Origin: Clostridia bacterium
Lineage (GTDB): Bacteria; Bacillota; Clostridia; Lachnospirales; Lachnospiraceae
DNA: 64,000 nucleotides
Assembly (NCBI GenBank): GCA_910575245.1
Contig: CAJTEN010000001.1
Coordinates: forward strand, 310,001 to 374,000
Reading direction: 5' to 3'
In this document: piece by piece, positions 17,483-27,204 of the stretch
Layout: each line of letters starts with the position of its first letter
Numbering within the stretch: the first letter of the stretch is position 1
Notes under the pieces: generated by a model
The model's database searches: none
What the model was told of the DNA's origin: nothing
The model's input: only the letters and a program-made list of their open reading frames with translations
Program-made: the position numbers and the translations under genes

Positions 17483-18559
17483 ATGAAACTATTAGAACAT
17501 TACCACCCACGGATCAGGGCAGAAGAACAGACAGACTTAATCTCCGTGATTGTGGCGGTTTATAATATAGCAGATTATGCCAGGAAGGGCATTGATTCCG
17601 TGCGGGCCCAGACCTATCGGCATCTGGAGATTATCGTGGTGGATGACGGTTCGACGGACGGATCGGGTGCTTTATGTGACCGGATCGCTGCTGAGGACGG
17701 ACGGGTGCGGGTGATCCATAAGAAGAACGGCGGCCTGGCGGATGCGAGGAATGCCGGCCTGGCGGCGGCAGGAGGCAGTTATATCGGCTTCGTAGACGGG
17801 GATGACTGGATTGATCCGGATATGTACGAGAAAATGCTGGGTGCCATGAAGGAACAGGGGGCAGACGTGGGAATCTGCAGATACCGTCAGGTCCACAGAG
17901 ATCACACGGTGGATGAGTCCCGGGACAGAGCGGTTCTGTTTGAAGGGCAGGAAGCTTTGCGGTATTACGTGCAGGAAACGAAGGAATATGCGATTCAGAA
18001 TGCGGCCTGGAACAAATTGTATAAGCGGGAGATTCTGGCCGGTCTGTTGTTTCCGGCAGGGAAATGGTATGAGGATATCCTGTTTACGACGAAGGCCCTG
18101 AACCGTGCGGAATGCTGTATTTACCTTGACACAGCCTGCTATAACTATATAATAGACAGAGAGGGCAGCATCATGAATACGCAGGCCGGTCCGCGCATTT
18201 TTACGGATCTGATTCCGGCTTATTATGAGAAGACATCCTTCCTGGAAGAGGCAGGGAAGCCGGAGCTGGCCGTCATTCATAATTATCACTTTTTCAGAAG
18301 ACTGCTGCTGCTTTATCATCAGATAGAAGAGTCGGGCCTGGCAGATAAGGAGAACTGTCTGGCACGGCTTACGAAGATCATACAGGATAATAAGGAGCAT
18401 TATGCGGCGGCCTTCGGGTGCCCGGTGGCGGATCCCCGGGATAATAAGAAGATGAGACTGTTCTTAAAGTCTCCGGCGCGTTACAGCCGCAGGATCAGAC
18501 TGGAAGAGCGGATGATCATTCCGCTGAAAGCAAAAATCAAGCATCTTTTACGACTGTGA
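17483..18559 (+). CDS. Glycosyltransferase family 2
   Basis: GT-A fold inverting glycosyltransferase. LISVIVAVYNIADYARKGID, IIVVDDGSTDGSGALCD and FVDGDDWIDPDMY (the DXD metal site) are the three classic blocks, all in the first ~130 residues. The C-terminal half (WNKLYKREI, YEDILFTTKAL) is typical of EpsJ-like capsule enzymes. It is part of a run of closely packed + strand genes. An AGAGG stretch sits directly before the ATG. Sugar specificity is not readable. Confidence 0.9.
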   Translation: MKLLEHYHPRIRAEEQTDLISVIVAVYNIADYARKGIDSVRAQTYRHLEIIVVDDGSTDGSGALCDRIAAEDGRVRVIHKKNGGLADARNAGLAAAGGSYIGFVDGDDWIDPDMYEKMLGAMKEQGADVGICRYRQVHRDHTVDESRDRAVLFEGQEALRYYVQETKEYAIQNAAWNKLYKREILAGLLFPAGKWYEDILFTTKALNRAECCIYLDTACYNYIIDREGSIMNTQAGPRIFTDLIPAYYEKTSFLEEAGKPELAVIHNYHFFRRLLLLYHQIEESGLADKENCLARLTKIIQDNKEHYAAAFGCPVADPRDNKKMRLFLKSPARYSRRIRLEERMIIPLKAKIKHLLRL

Positions 18560-18610
18560 GGGAATGCTTTGCAGAATATAGGATCAGCAGAATGACTGAC
18601 TGGGAGAAGC

Positions 18611-19627
18611 ATGGTTATCATACAGCTTGCAGGCGGACTGGGCAATCAGATGTTCCAGTATGCCTTGTATCTACAACTGAAAAGTCTGGGCAAAGACGTG
18701 AAAATTGACGATGTGTCGGGATTCGTGGAGGACAGACGGCGGGATCCGGCTCTTAAGCCCTTCGGGGTGGATTATGAGCGGGCGACTAAGAAAGAACTGC
18801 GCAGGATGCTGGATTCCTCCCCCTTTTTGCATGCTAAGATCCGGAGGAAGCTGCGCGGCAGGAAGAAGAAGTCCTACTTTGAAGAAGATAAACGCTACAG
18901 ACCTGAAATTATGGAATGGGATGATATCTATTTGGAAGGGTACTGGCAGACGGAGAAATACTTCCGGGCCGTATCGGGCCAGGTCAGGAAAGCCTACGAT
19001 ACAGACAGACTCCTTTCTTATATAGAAGAAACAGACGCAGAAGAAACAGAAGAAAAAAAGAACAAAAATCCGGAGCAGAGTACTTTGCGGGAATGGCTGG
19101 ACAGGATTACACAGACAGAGTCGGTCAGTGTGCACATCCGAAGGGGAGACTATCTGCTGCCGCAAAATCAGGAGCTGTTCGGCAATATCTGTACGGAGGC
19201 GTACTATGCCGCAGCCATGGAGCAGATGCGCAGGGAACACCCAGGATGTGTCTTCTACTTGTTTACCAATGACAAGGATTGGGCTGAGAAAGAAATAAAT
19301 AGCAAGTGTTACGAAAATGCCGGAGACGGAGAAGAAGCCTTCGGGATTGGAGGAAACGGGCAGATACAGATCGTCAATCTGGAAGAGAAAGCCTGGTCCG
19401 GCATGGACCGGGATTATGCGGAATTTATTCTGATGAGCAGATGCAGGCATAATATCATGGCCAACAGCAGCTTCAGCTGGTGGGCCTCCTATCTGAACCG
19501 GAATCCTAATAAGACGGTACTGGCGCCGGAGAAGTGGCTGAACGGATGGAACTGTGAGGATCTGTACCGGGAGGATATGAGGAAGATCAGGGCAGCAGCG
19601 GCTGCAGGGCAGAAAAGACAGGAATGA
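18611..19627 (+). CDS. GT11 family alpha-1,2-fucosyltransferase-like
   Basis: GT11 hallmarks: the N-terminal QLAGGLGNQMFQYALYLQL, the GDP-fucose-binding VSVHIRRGDYLL and the C-terminal NIMANSSFSWWASYLN. Known GT11 enzymes transfer fucose (or a related 6-deoxy sugar) from GDP-sugar to galactose or GlcNAc in alpha-1,2 linkage. An acidic/lysine-rich insert (EETDAEETEEKKNKN) precedes the HIRRGD motif. A second full GT11 (29558) and a divergent relative (21440) are in the same locus. GGGAGAAGC precedes the ATG. No GDP-fucose synthesis genes are in the window. Confidence 0.88.
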   Translation: MVIIQLAGGLGNQMFQYALYLQLKSLGKDVKIDDVSGFVEDRRRDPALKPFGVDYERATKKELRRMLDSSPFLHAKIRRKLRGRKKKSYFEEDKRYRPEIMEWDDIYLEGYWQTEKYFRAVSGQVRKAYDTDRLLSYIEETDAEETEEKKNKNPEQSTLREWLDRITQTESVSVHIRRGDYLLPQNQELFGNICTEAYYAAAMEQMRREHPGCVFYLFTNDKDWAEKEINSKCYENAGDGEEAFGIGGNGQIQIVNLEEKAWSGMDRDYAEFILMSRCRHNIMANSSFSWWASYLNRNPNKTVLAPEKWLNGWNCEDLYREDMRKIRAAAAAGQKRQE

Positions 19628-19643
19628 GAGGAAACAAAGTTTC

Positions 19644-21446
19644 ATGAGCGGACAGACAGCAGAAGAGACAAAGAGCGAAAAGAACGTCAGCATGCTTCAC
19701 AAAGTGAGCTACCTTTTTGATAAGAAACAGAAGAAACAGATCGCCGGGCTGGCGGTGCTGATCCTGATCGGCGGCCTGCTGGAGACCATGGGCGTATCAA
19801 TGCTGCTTCCTGTTGTACAGGCGATCATGGATCCGGAGGCAATCATGGAGCAGGAAGTGGTGGGCAAAGTTGTCGCTGCCCTGCACATAGAGACCAGCCG
19901 CCAGCTGATCATCGTCATGTTGGGATCGCTGATCGTGGTATTTGTGGTCAAGAACGTGTATCTGCTCTTTCAGACTTATGTGCAGAACACTTTCGTGACG
20001 CGCAACCGAAACCGTATGATCAGCCGCGTCATGCGGGAGTTTCTGAACCGGCCTTACGAGGAATATCTGGGGGCGGACATTCCCACCGTATTCCGTCTGA
20101 CGGACAGTGACATTCCCAATGCCTTCCAGCTGATTCTGGTGCTTATCCAGATGGTGACGGAGATCGTGGTGGCCGGTTCCCTGTGTATTGTATTGGTGGT
20201 GGTCAGCCCTGCCATGTCTCTCTTTATTCTGTGTATTTTCCTGGGCATGACGCTGATCATCACAAAGGTGCTGAAACCCAGGCTGAATGCCATAGGCCAT
20301 AAGAACCAGATGATCCAGTCCCGGATTGCCAAGTGGAGGATCCAGTCTATCTATGGCCTTAAGGATGTGAAAGTCCTGCACAGAGAAGAATTCTTTGTGC
20401 GCAACTACTATGAGAGCGGCGCTCTCGGTGCGGATGTGGCCAGAAACTATGCGGTATTCAATAATCTGCCGCGTCTGCTGATCGAGACGATCTTCATGGC
20501 CTCAATGCTGCTCTTTATCATGCTGTACATGCTGCGCGGCGGCAATATCAGCGTGCTGATTCCGCAGCTGTCTGCCTTTGCGGTGGCGGCGGTCCGTGTG
20601 ATGCCGGGAACGAACCGGATCAACACCTATCTGTCCGAGATCGCCTATTCCCAGCCTTGTCTGGATTATCTGTATGAGAATCTGACAGCAAACATGAAGA
20701 TGGATGTGAACGGCAGTGTGACAGGACTGACAGGTGTGTTGGAAAGCGGCGGCAGGAAAACAGAATTACAGGATAAGATCGTGCTGGACCATATCACCTA
20801 TGCCTACCCCAATACAGACAAAAACATCTTTACGGATGCCCATATGGAAGTGAAGAAGGGACAGTCGGTAGGAATCATGGGGCCTTCCGGGGCAGGAAAA
20901 TCAACGATCGTGGATATACTGCTGGGCCTTCTGCGGGTACAGGAAGGAACGGTCACCTGTGACGGCGTCAGTATCTTTGACAATTACGCGGACTGGCTTG
21001 GTAAGATCGGCTATATCCCGCAGTCCATCTATCTGATCGATGAGTCCATCCGTGACAATATCGCCTTCGGCATTGATGCGGACAAGATAGATGACCAGCG
21101 GATCTGGGAGGTACTGGAAGAGGCGCAGCTGAAGGAATTCGTGGAGGAACTTCCGGAAGGACTGGAAACTACCATAGGTGACAGAGGTGTCAGAATATCA
21201 GGCGGACAGAGACAGCGGCTTGGAATCGCCAGGGCGCTCTATCATAATCCGGAGATCCTGGTGTTCGACGAGGCGACCTCGGCTCTTGACGGTGATACGG
21301 AGCAGGCGGTGATGGATGCGATCAACAGCTTCCACGGCAGGAAGACGATGGTGATCATAGCCCACAGGCTCAATACCATTGCCAAGTGTGACGTGATCTA
21401 TAAAGTAGAGGGTGAGAAAATTACGGAGACAACACTAGCATGTTAG
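19644..21446 (+). CDS. ABC transporter, fused permease-ATPase (PglK/MsbA-like flippase)
   Basis: A 600-aa half transporter. The N-terminal part has about six membrane segments (first at ~35-57). The C-terminal ATPase has Walker A GPSGAGKST (about residue 413), Q-loop IPQSIYLID, signature ISGGQRQRLGIAR and Walker B ILVFDEATSALD, then an H-loop IIAHRLNT. As a homodimer it could flip lipid-linked oligosaccharide, as PglK does. A paralogue is at 45722. Its last seven bases overlap the next gene, so translation is coupled. Drug or lipid export is an alternative, but the context favours glycan. Confidence 0.85.
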   Translation: MSGQTAEETKSEKNVSMLHKVSYLFDKKQKKQIAGLAVLILIGGLLETMGVSMLLPVVQAIMDPEAIMEQEVVGKVVAALHIETSRQLIIVMLGSLIVVFVVKNVYLLFQTYVQNTFVTRNRNRMISRVMREFLNRPYEEYLGADIPTVFRLTDSDIPNAFQLILVLIQMVTEIVVAGSLCIVLVVVSPAMSLFILCIFLGMTLIITKVLKPRLNAIGHKNQMIQSRIAKWRIQSIYGLKDVKVLHREEFFVRNYYESGALGADVARNYAVFNNLPRLLIETIFMASMLLFIMLYMLRGGNISVLIPQLSAFAVAAVRVMPGTNRINTYLSEIAYSQPCLDYLYENLTANMKMDVNGSVTGLTGVLESGGRKTELQDKIVLDHITYAYPNTDKNIFTDAHMEVKKGQSVGIMGPSGAGKSTIVDILLGLLRVQEGTVTCDGVSIFDNYADWLGKIGYIPQSIYLIDESIRDNIAFGIDADKIDDQRIWEVLEEAQLKEFVEELPEGLETTIGDRGVRISGGQRQRLGIARALYHNPEILVFDEATSALDGDTEQAVMDAINSFHGRKTMVIIAHRLNTIAKCDVIYKVEGEKITETTLAC

Positions 21447-22462
21447 GAATAGAGGTACAGGAAGGCTTCGGCCTGGGAAATCAATTGTTTTTTTATGTTA
21501 CAACAAGATGCCTGGCGTCAGACAAAGGATACGGCTTCAGTGTGTTGGATCCGGAGCATTTTGCCAATAATATGCACAGCGACTGCGGCTTGTATTTCAT
21601 GGACCTGGACATGGGAACCCCCTCGAAGAAGGAAGATTACAGGCGGGTTTTCCAAGAGAAAGAGACGAGACTCTATGCAGGCAATTCCAGACATGATCTG
21701 ACCCACGGAGTCTATGTCACGGATACGGACCAGGCGTTGTTTGAAGTCGAAGACAATACGCTTCTGTATGGTAATCTGCAGGCGGAAGACTATTTTATTG
21801 CCCATAAAGAAGAGATCAGGAAGTGGCTGGCAGTGAAGCCGTCCTATGACTGTAAGGAGTACAGCAGGGACAATCTCTGTATTCTGCATCTTCGCTGCAG
21901 TGATTACATGGGGTCTCCGGAACTTTTCCTGCGGAAGAAGTACTGGACCATGGGTATGAAGCAGATGCGGAAGATCAATCCTGATATGGAGTTTATGATC
22001 ATTACCAATGACGTGAAGGAGGCAGGCAAACTGCTTCCGGGCATTCCTGCTTACAATTTCGATCTGGCGAAGGACTACAGCGTTTTAAAGAATGCGAAAT
22101 ACCTGCTGCTTGCCAATTCATCCTTCGCCTACTTTCCGGCATTTACCAGTGATACCGTGGCGTATATTCTGGCGCCGAAGTACTGGGCCAGACATAATGT
22201 ATCGGACGGCTACTGGGCATCGGAGCAGAATATCTATGAAGGCTGGCATTACATGGACCGTAAGGGCCGGGTTTTCACGGCGAAGGAGTGCAGACAAGAG
22301 CTGGCAGAATATAAGAGGACTTCGGCCAGATATGCTTCGGTCAATGTGAAGCCCTCCGGGCTGCGGTTACTGGGGATGAAGCTGCGGGGACAGTATATCT
22401 ACAAGAAAGCTTATATCGGTAAAATCGCCAGGGGCGTGAAGCGGCGGATCTGCGGCAGGTAA
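21440..22462 (+). CDS. Divergent GT11-like glycosyltransferase
   Basis: 340 aa with weak but ordered GT11 signs: EGFGLGNQLFFYVTTRCLA at the N-terminus, CILHLRCSDYMGS in place of HIRRGDY, and YLLLANSSFAYFPAF in place of the NSSFSWW block. Probably a GDP-sugar- or related nucleotide-sugar-dependent transferase that has drifted from the fucosyltransferases. The Arg of the HxRRGD motif is changed to Cys (HLRCSD), which may alter donor choice. It overlaps the ABC gene by seven bases. Confidence in the exact family is moderate. Confidence 0.65.
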   Translation: MLGIEVQEGFGLGNQLFFYVTTRCLASDKGYGFSVLDPEHFANNMHSDCGLYFMDLDMGTPSKKEDYRRVFQEKETRLYAGNSRHDLTHGVYVTDTDQALFEVEDNTLLYGNLQAEDYFIAHKEEIRKWLAVKPSYDCKEYSRDNLCILHLRCSDYMGSPELFLRKKYWTMGMKQMRKINPDMEFMIITNDVKEAGKLLPGIPAYNFDLAKDYSVLKNAKYLLLANSSFAYFPAFTSDTVAYILAPKYWARHNVSDGYWASEQNIYEGWHYMDRKGRVFTAKECRQELAEYKRTSARYASVNVKPSGLRLLGMKLRGQYIYKKAYIGKIARGVKRRICGR

Positions 22463-22509
22463 GGCCACAGGCCGGCAGGACAGCGTGTTTACAGGACGGC
22501 ACAAATGCC

Positions 22510-22544
22510 GTCATGATGAACAGCCGGAGGCTGTGGGCAGTAGC
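22510..22544. repeat. Decayed GTTAC-family stem-loop with neighbouring hairpin
   Basis: CAGCC (22521-22525) pairs with GGCTG (22529-22533). The 35-bp span lines up with the repeat at 30505 but has lost its outer arms (GTCAT / TAGC). Just upstream, GACGGC (22495-22500) pairs perfectly with GCCGTC (22507-22512) over a six-base loop. No T-run follows. Confidence 0.45.
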
Positions 22545-22573
22545 ATGAGAAAGGGAAACAGGCGTATTAATCT

Positions 22574-24166
22574 ATGGAAAAAACAGTACGGAAATTACAG
22601 CAGTACAGCGGCCGGCTGAGTGCCCGTATCGGCAGAATACCCTCAAAAAGGGCTGCGGCATATGCAGGGATTCTGCTGGCAGTGTCTCTGGTCCCGATTC
22701 TATGGCTGGGCAGATATAATGTAATGTGTATTGACGATTATAACTATGGTGTGAAGGTGCACGACGCATGGCTGGCGACAGGGTCTGTGGGACAGGCAGT
22801 CCGGGCGGCATGGCAGAAGAATATGGAGAATTACCAGAACTGGCAGGGTACTTATATTTCCTGTTTCCTGATGGCTCTGTGCCCTATGAACTTCCGTTAT
22901 GACGCGGCGTGGACCGTGCCCTTTCTTATGATCGGAATGTTTGCCACGTCCACCTTCGTTCTGGGAAGGCATATCCTGTATAAATGGCTGGGAGCGGATA
23001 AGGCAGGTTCAGCCTTTGTCATGTTCATGCTGCTTTTTATGTTTTATCAGGTGTTGGAAGCGCCTTTTGAAGGTATCTACTGGTATAACGGAGCCACCCA
23101 TTATGTGCTGATGGAATCGGTCTGGTTCTTTACTCTGACGGCCATCTTGGCAGGACTATGGGCACAGAAGAAATCACAGGGGATACTTCTGTGCATAGTA
23201 GCGACGGTTCTGTCTGTTATTGTGGGAGGCGGCAATCTGGTGACGGCTCTGCAGGCGGAGATTCTCATGGCACTTCTGGTTCTCTATGCGGCTGTGGCCA
23301 ACCGCAGGAAGATTGCCGTGGCGCTGCTGCCCTTCCTGACAGGCAGTATCGGGTTTCTGGTTAACACCTTAGCGCCGGGAAATGCGCTGAGAGGAAGTGT
23401 GGATGCGGATGAGGGTTATTCCGCTGTAGTGTCAATCCTGTTATCCTTTTACAATGGGGTGGTATTTATCATCCGCTGGACTTCGCCCTTCGTCATTCTG
23501 GTCTGGCTGCTGCTTATGCCGGTTCTGTGGAAGCTGATGAAGCGTTCCGCCAGGGCCTTCCGTCATCCTGTTCTGGTGACAGCGGGTGCTTTCTGCCTGC
23601 TTTCCGCCATGTTCACGCCTACGCTGTATGCTTTAGGCACGGTGGGATTATCCAGGGTGGATGATATCATCCAGATGGTGTATTATCTGTGCCTGATTAT
23701 GGTGACCGCTTATTGGTTCGGCTATTTTGCCCACAGAAGCGAATATGCCGCAGACAGTGCAGACCAAAGAGACGGAGAGGTTTTGCGGGCAGAGAAAGAC
23801 CGGCTGCCTGCCGGAGAAACCTTCGGACTGTTCCTGGAGAAGACCGGCGGCAGGCTGACGGCAGTATGTCTGCTGCTTATGCTTACGATGTGGGTCTGTA
23901 CGGCGGACAAGAATACTTACACAAGCGTCTCCGCGCTGCGGTCGCTGGTTAACGGGGAGGGCAGAACCTTCTATGAGGAAGCCATGGAACGGCATGAATT
24001 GTACGTGGACGAGAGTATTATGGAGGTGGAGATCAGGCCATATTCCGCAAGACCGGCGCTCTTTGACTTCGATGATTTGACAAAAGAGACGGGGAACTGG
24101 CTGAATCTGGCGGTGACGGAGTACTTTCACAAGACTTACGTGAAGCTTGTGGAGGAAGCAGAGTAA
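22574..24166 (+). CDS. DUF6056-type multi-pass membrane protein
   Basis: 530 aa with about ten membrane segments and a short basic N-terminus. VMCIDDYNYGVKV after the first segment and YQNWQGTYISCFLMAL match the DD and WQGTY landmarks of the protein at 8294, so they are paralogues. A GTLAPGN-like segment (NTLAPGNALRG) is also shared with that protein (NVAAPGNFARH). A GT-C-like extracytoplasmic sugar transfer or ligase role is plausible and unproven. A hydrophilic insert rich in charged residues (about 390-420) interrupts the C-terminal membrane part. It is followed after two bases by the DUF5672 frame. Confidence 0.75.
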   Translation: MEKTVRKLQQYSGRLSARIGRIPSKRAAAYAGILLAVSLVPILWLGRYNVMCIDDYNYGVKVHDAWLATGSVGQAVRAAWQKNMENYQNWQGTYISCFLMALCPMNFRYDAAWTVPFLMIGMFATSTFVLGRHILYKWLGADKAGSAFVMFMLLFMFYQVLEAPFEGIYWYNGATHYVLMESVWFFTLTAILAGLWAQKKSQGILLCIVATVLSVIVGGGNLVTALQAEILMALLVLYAAVANRRKIAVALLPFLTGSIGFLVNTLAPGNALRGSVDADEGYSAVVSILLSFYNGVVFIIRWTSPFVILVWLLLMPVLWKLMKRSARAFRHPVLVTAGAFCLLSAMFTPTLYALGTVGLSRVDDIIQMVYYLCLIMVTAYWFGYFAHRSEYAADSADQRDGEVLRAEKDRLPAGETFGLFLEKTGGRLTAVCLLLMLTMWVCTADKNTYTSVSALRSLVNGEGRTFYEEAMERHELYVDESIMEVEIRPYSARPALFDFDDLTKETGNWLNLAVTEYFHKTYVKLVEEAE

Positions 24167-24201
24167 CTATGGCAGAGAACTGTTTTGCAACGGAGGAAAG
24201 A

Positions 24202-24957
24202 ATGAGTGACAGATTACAGCTGCCAGATGTCACACTGGCCGCAATGACCAGCGTGGATCTGTATGAGACGATCAGGGCGATGGAATACAGTATGAGGCAG
24301 ATCGATTTTGGCGATGTGGTGCTCATAACCCACAGGAAGCCCCTGACATTACCCAGGAATATACGCTATTCCCATACGTCAAAACTGGATCATATCGATA
24401 AGTTTAACTATAAGGCGATATACGAGCTGAGAGAACATATTCATACGGATTATGTGCTGTTAATCCAGGCGGACGGGTTTGTGGTGCATCCGGAGAGCTG
24501 GCGGGAAGAGTTTCTCGCCTATGACTATATCGGTTCTCCCTGGCCGCTGCCGGCAAATGACCATTCCTACCGGGATGCGAAGGGGCGGATCTGCCGTGTG
24601 GGCAACAGTGTCTCCATACGAAGCCGGCGTCTGCTGGACTTCCCGAAACAGGCGAACCTGAAATGGGAGAAAACCTCGGAGGGGGACTATAATGAGGATA
24701 CCTTCCTGTGCTGTAAATACCGGGATGTGATCGAGGACGCAGGCATGAAGTTTGCACCCATTGAGGTGGCGAAATATTTCGGGCATGAGCATATGGTTCC
24801 GGAGATCATGGACGTGGAGGCGCCTTTTGTCTTCCACAAATGGCGGGGCCGGAATGAGCAGTATCCGAAGTTTGTCAATCCCTGGAAGGTGAGATGGCAG
24901 AAGGTGAAGGATCTTATCAGGCCCTTGTTGTTCTGGCGCAGGCTAAGAACACATTAA
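24202..24957 (+). CDS. DUF5672-type putative glycosyltransferase
   Basis: A soluble ~250-aa protein of the DUF5672 type, found in glycan loci and thought to be a GT-A-like transferase. Landmarks: LPDVTLAAMTSVDLYETIRAM, HTDYVLLIQADGFVVHPESW (QxDG, DXD-like), YDYIGSPWP and a late HKWRGRNE. ATG 24202 with GGAGG five bases upstream is clearly better than the in-frame ATG at 24169. No signal or membrane segment. The function is an inference from family and context. Confidence 0.75.
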   Translation: MSDRLQLPDVTLAAMTSVDLYETIRAMEYSMRQIDFGDVVLITHRKPLTLPRNIRYSHTSKLDHIDKFNYKAIYELREHIHTDYVLLIQADGFVVHPESWREEFLAYDYIGSPWPLPANDHSYRDAKGRICRVGNSVSIRSRRLLDFPKQANLKWEKTSEGDYNEDTFLCCKYRDVIEDAGMKFAPIEVAKYFGHEHMVPEIMDVEAPFVFHKWRGRNEQYPKFVNPWKVRWQKVKDLIRPLLFWRRLRTH

Positions 24958-24979
24958 CAAAGAAAAGGAAAAGAAAAGA

Positions 24980-25915
24980 ATGATCTATGATTGTATTCCC
25001 TTTTTCAATGAGCTGGATATCTTAAAACTCAGGATGCAGATTCTGGCTCCCTATGTGGACAGATTTGTGCTGGAGGAGGCTTCGGTTACCTTCTCCGGGG
25101 AGAAGAAGGAGATGCTCTTTTCGAAGAACCGGGAGATGTTTCGGGAGTTCGAGGATAAGATTATCTATATTGCGGTGGAGAATTCACCGATGAGCGGAGT
25201 GACTACCCATGAGCGGGACAAGTTCCAGAAGAATCAGTTGATCCGGGGCATGGCTGGGTGTAAACCGGATGACATTGTTATTTTCAGCGATGTGGACGAG
25301 ATTCCGAATCCGGAAACCCTGCAGGAGATTCTTAAGGATTTCGATCCGTCGAAAATATATCATCTGGCACAGCGTATGTTCTACTGCTTCCTGAACATGG
25401 AGGAGGTCTCAGGGAATCTGCTGTCCATTACCGGGGAATTCCCGCAGGTGACAAGGCGGCAGTGGCTGGGAACCAAAATATGCAGTTTCGGGAATCTGCC
25501 CAGGGAAGGCATTGTGTATCTGCGGGAGGTGTCTCCCGAAGATCCCAGAAGTGTGCGGGTGGCTGACGGCGGCTGGCATTTCGGCTATATGGGCGGGGAG
25601 AGAGACGTGGCGAAGCGTATCGGCGTCAAGGTACAGGCGGCGGCCCATCAGGAGTACAATAAATCCAGATACCTGAACGAGGCGGTGGACAGACTGTTGT
25701 GCGGCGAGGATATTTTCGGGCGGAATGCCAGATTCGTGCAGGTGCCTATTGATGAGACCTATCCGAAATATCTGCGGGAGCATCAAGAGGAGTATGCATT
25801 CCTGATTGCACCGAAGATCAGCAGGGCAGGGGCAGCATGCAGGAAGCTGAAGCTGGCCTGCCGGCAGTGGCTGCGCAGGATTCATGGCGCGGCGGCGCGT
25901 TTTTGTAGAAGATAA
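24980..25915 (+). CDS. GT17-family glycosyltransferase
   Basis: 311 aa. MIYDCIPFFNELDILKLRMQIL, DRFVLEEASVTFSGEKKEML and IVIFSDVDEIPNPETL (SDVDEIP, the metal site) are typical of the GT17 family, whose known member is beta-1,4-GlcNAc-transferase (GnT-III type). Bacterial members in capsule loci probably add GlcNAc or a related sugar. The C-terminus is very basic and rich in Arg/Cys (ACRKLKLACRQWLRR), perhaps for membrane contact. It overlaps the upstream part of the next frame, but the next gene is best started at 25953. Confidence 0.82.
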   Translation: MIYDCIPFFNELDILKLRMQILAPYVDRFVLEEASVTFSGEKKEMLFSKNREMFREFEDKIIYIAVENSPMSGVTTHERDKFQKNQLIRGMAGCKPDDIVIFSDVDEIPNPETLQEILKDFDPSKIYHLAQRMFYCFLNMEEVSGNLLSITGEFPQVTRRQWLGTKICSFGNLPREGIVYLREVSPEDPRSVRVADGGWHFGYMGGERDVAKRIGVKVQAAAHQEYNKSRYLNEAVDRLLCGEDIFGRNARFVQVPIDETYPKYLREHQEEYAFLIAPKISRAGAACRKLKLACRQWLRRIHGAAARFCRR

Positions 25916-25952
25916 AAGAGGCGGACAAGGAGGCTGGAAAGGAGTGTCCGGA

Positions 25953-27200
25953 ATGGAATACTACCGTAAGATCAGAGAAGGCAGACTGCCCTGGTATCTG
26001 TTTTATGCAGGACTGACGATAGAGCTATTGATCGTCATTATAGATAAAAGCAATTATATCAATCCGGCCGAAGGGAAATTGTTCCGGCTCACGTTTCTGC
26101 TTTTTGCGCTGAAAATACTTCTGACAGAGTATGCAGCGAAGGAATGGGGCGTGATCCTGTGTCTGGAGCTGATTGCGGTGATATCCTACAGGGTGACGGG
26201 GGCAAACGATCTGATCCGGCTGGTTACTTTCGTGGCCGCCTGCAAGGACATTCCTCTCAGACAGATGTTAAAATACGCTTTCCAGGTGACACTTGCGGGC
26301 TGTGCCGTGATCATAGTATTGGCCCTGACAGGCATCTATGGAGAGGTCAGCCTGACACAGGCCTACGGGAGAGGCAGTCTGGAAAGTACGCTTTATGTGG
26401 GAGCAGACCCTGTGGAGGAGACCAGATATACCCTCGGAATGGGGCATCCCAACGCGCTTTCCTGTATGTTCCTGATGCTGACGCTGATGGGTGTTTATGT
26501 TTATTTTGAGAAGATGAAGTGGTATATTTACCTGTTTCTGATGTTGTTGAACGTGGGCGTCTATATGCTCACGGGCTCCAAGACAAGTATGCTGATCACC
26601 ACAGCTTTTCTGGCAGGGTGCTGCATCCTGACTTATTGTAAATTTTTTAGAAAAAACGGGTTCGCCTATCTGTGCGGGCTTCTTGTGCTGATAGTATGCG
26701 TCGGATTTTCCGTGGATGCGGCGGCAAACGCCCAGCGGGTGAAAGACGCCCAGTGGAACGAGTATTATTATCATGATCCACGGGATAATAAGCATATCGT
26801 GGCATTGTCGAAGCTTGACAGGCAGATCAGCGGCAGGATCGTATCACTGGCAGGTACCACGGACAAAGAGGGGATGATCCAGACCTGGTCGGCCTTCTCG
26901 GAGCCGGGGAACATGGATTACTATTTTGATATGGGATGGGTGAAGCTTTTTTACCGTTACGGTGTTATCCCGGGAGGCATCTATCTGTTGGCGCTTATAG
27001 CGCTTCTTTACCGGCTGTATCGGCATAAAGATGCCGGAGGGCTGGCGGTGTTTATGATATTGGCGGTTTATACGGTGATGGAGGCGCATGTAATCTCCGT
27101 GTATCTTGGAAGAAATGTGCTGCTCTTGATGATGGGGTATTACTTTTTTGAGACGGTCCCGGAACTGCCAGGGGAGACCGGATTCCGGGGAGAGAGGTAG
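25953..27200 (+). CDS. Wzy-like O-antigen/capsule polymerase
   Basis: A multi-pass membrane protein of ~416 aa with ten or more hydrophobic segments and a large outer loop at roughly residues 240-310 (DAAANAQRVKDAQWNEYYYHDPRDN...). LGMGHPNALSCMFL and YMLTGSKTSMLI are features seen in polymerase-like glycan proteins. Wzy-type enzymes polymerise undecaprenyl-linked repeats on the outer face. ATG 25953 (MEYYRKIREG) with AAAGGAG at 25938-25944 is preferred; the frame is open back to 25884. Sequence conservation in this class is poor, so the call rests on topology and context. A second one is at 35856. Confidence 0.75.
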   Translation: MEYYRKIREGRLPWYLFYAGLTIELLIVIIDKSNYINPAEGKLFRLTFLLFALKILLTEYAAKEWGVILCLELIAVISYRVTGANDLIRLVTFVAACKDIPLRQMLKYAFQVTLAGCAVIIVLALTGIYGEVSLTQAYGRGSLESTLYVGADPVEETRYTLGMGHPNALSCMFLMLTLMGVYVYFEKMKWYIYLFLMLLNVGVYMLTGSKTSMLITTAFLAGCCILTYCKFFRKNGFAYLCGLLVLIVCVGFSVDAAANAQRVKDAQWNEYYYHDPRDNKHIVALSKLDRQISGRIVSLAGTTDKEGMIQTWSAFSEPGNMDYYFDMGWVKLFYRYGVIPGGIYLLALIALLYRLYRHKDAGGLAVFMILAVYTVMEAHVISVYLGRNVLLLMMGYYFFETVPELPGETGFRGER

Positions 27201-27204
27201 GAGG

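Noticed and set aside
24169..24201. Upstream start for the DUF5672 gene
   Set aside because: GGAGG sits exactly before ATG 24202 and the extra residues are not conserved.
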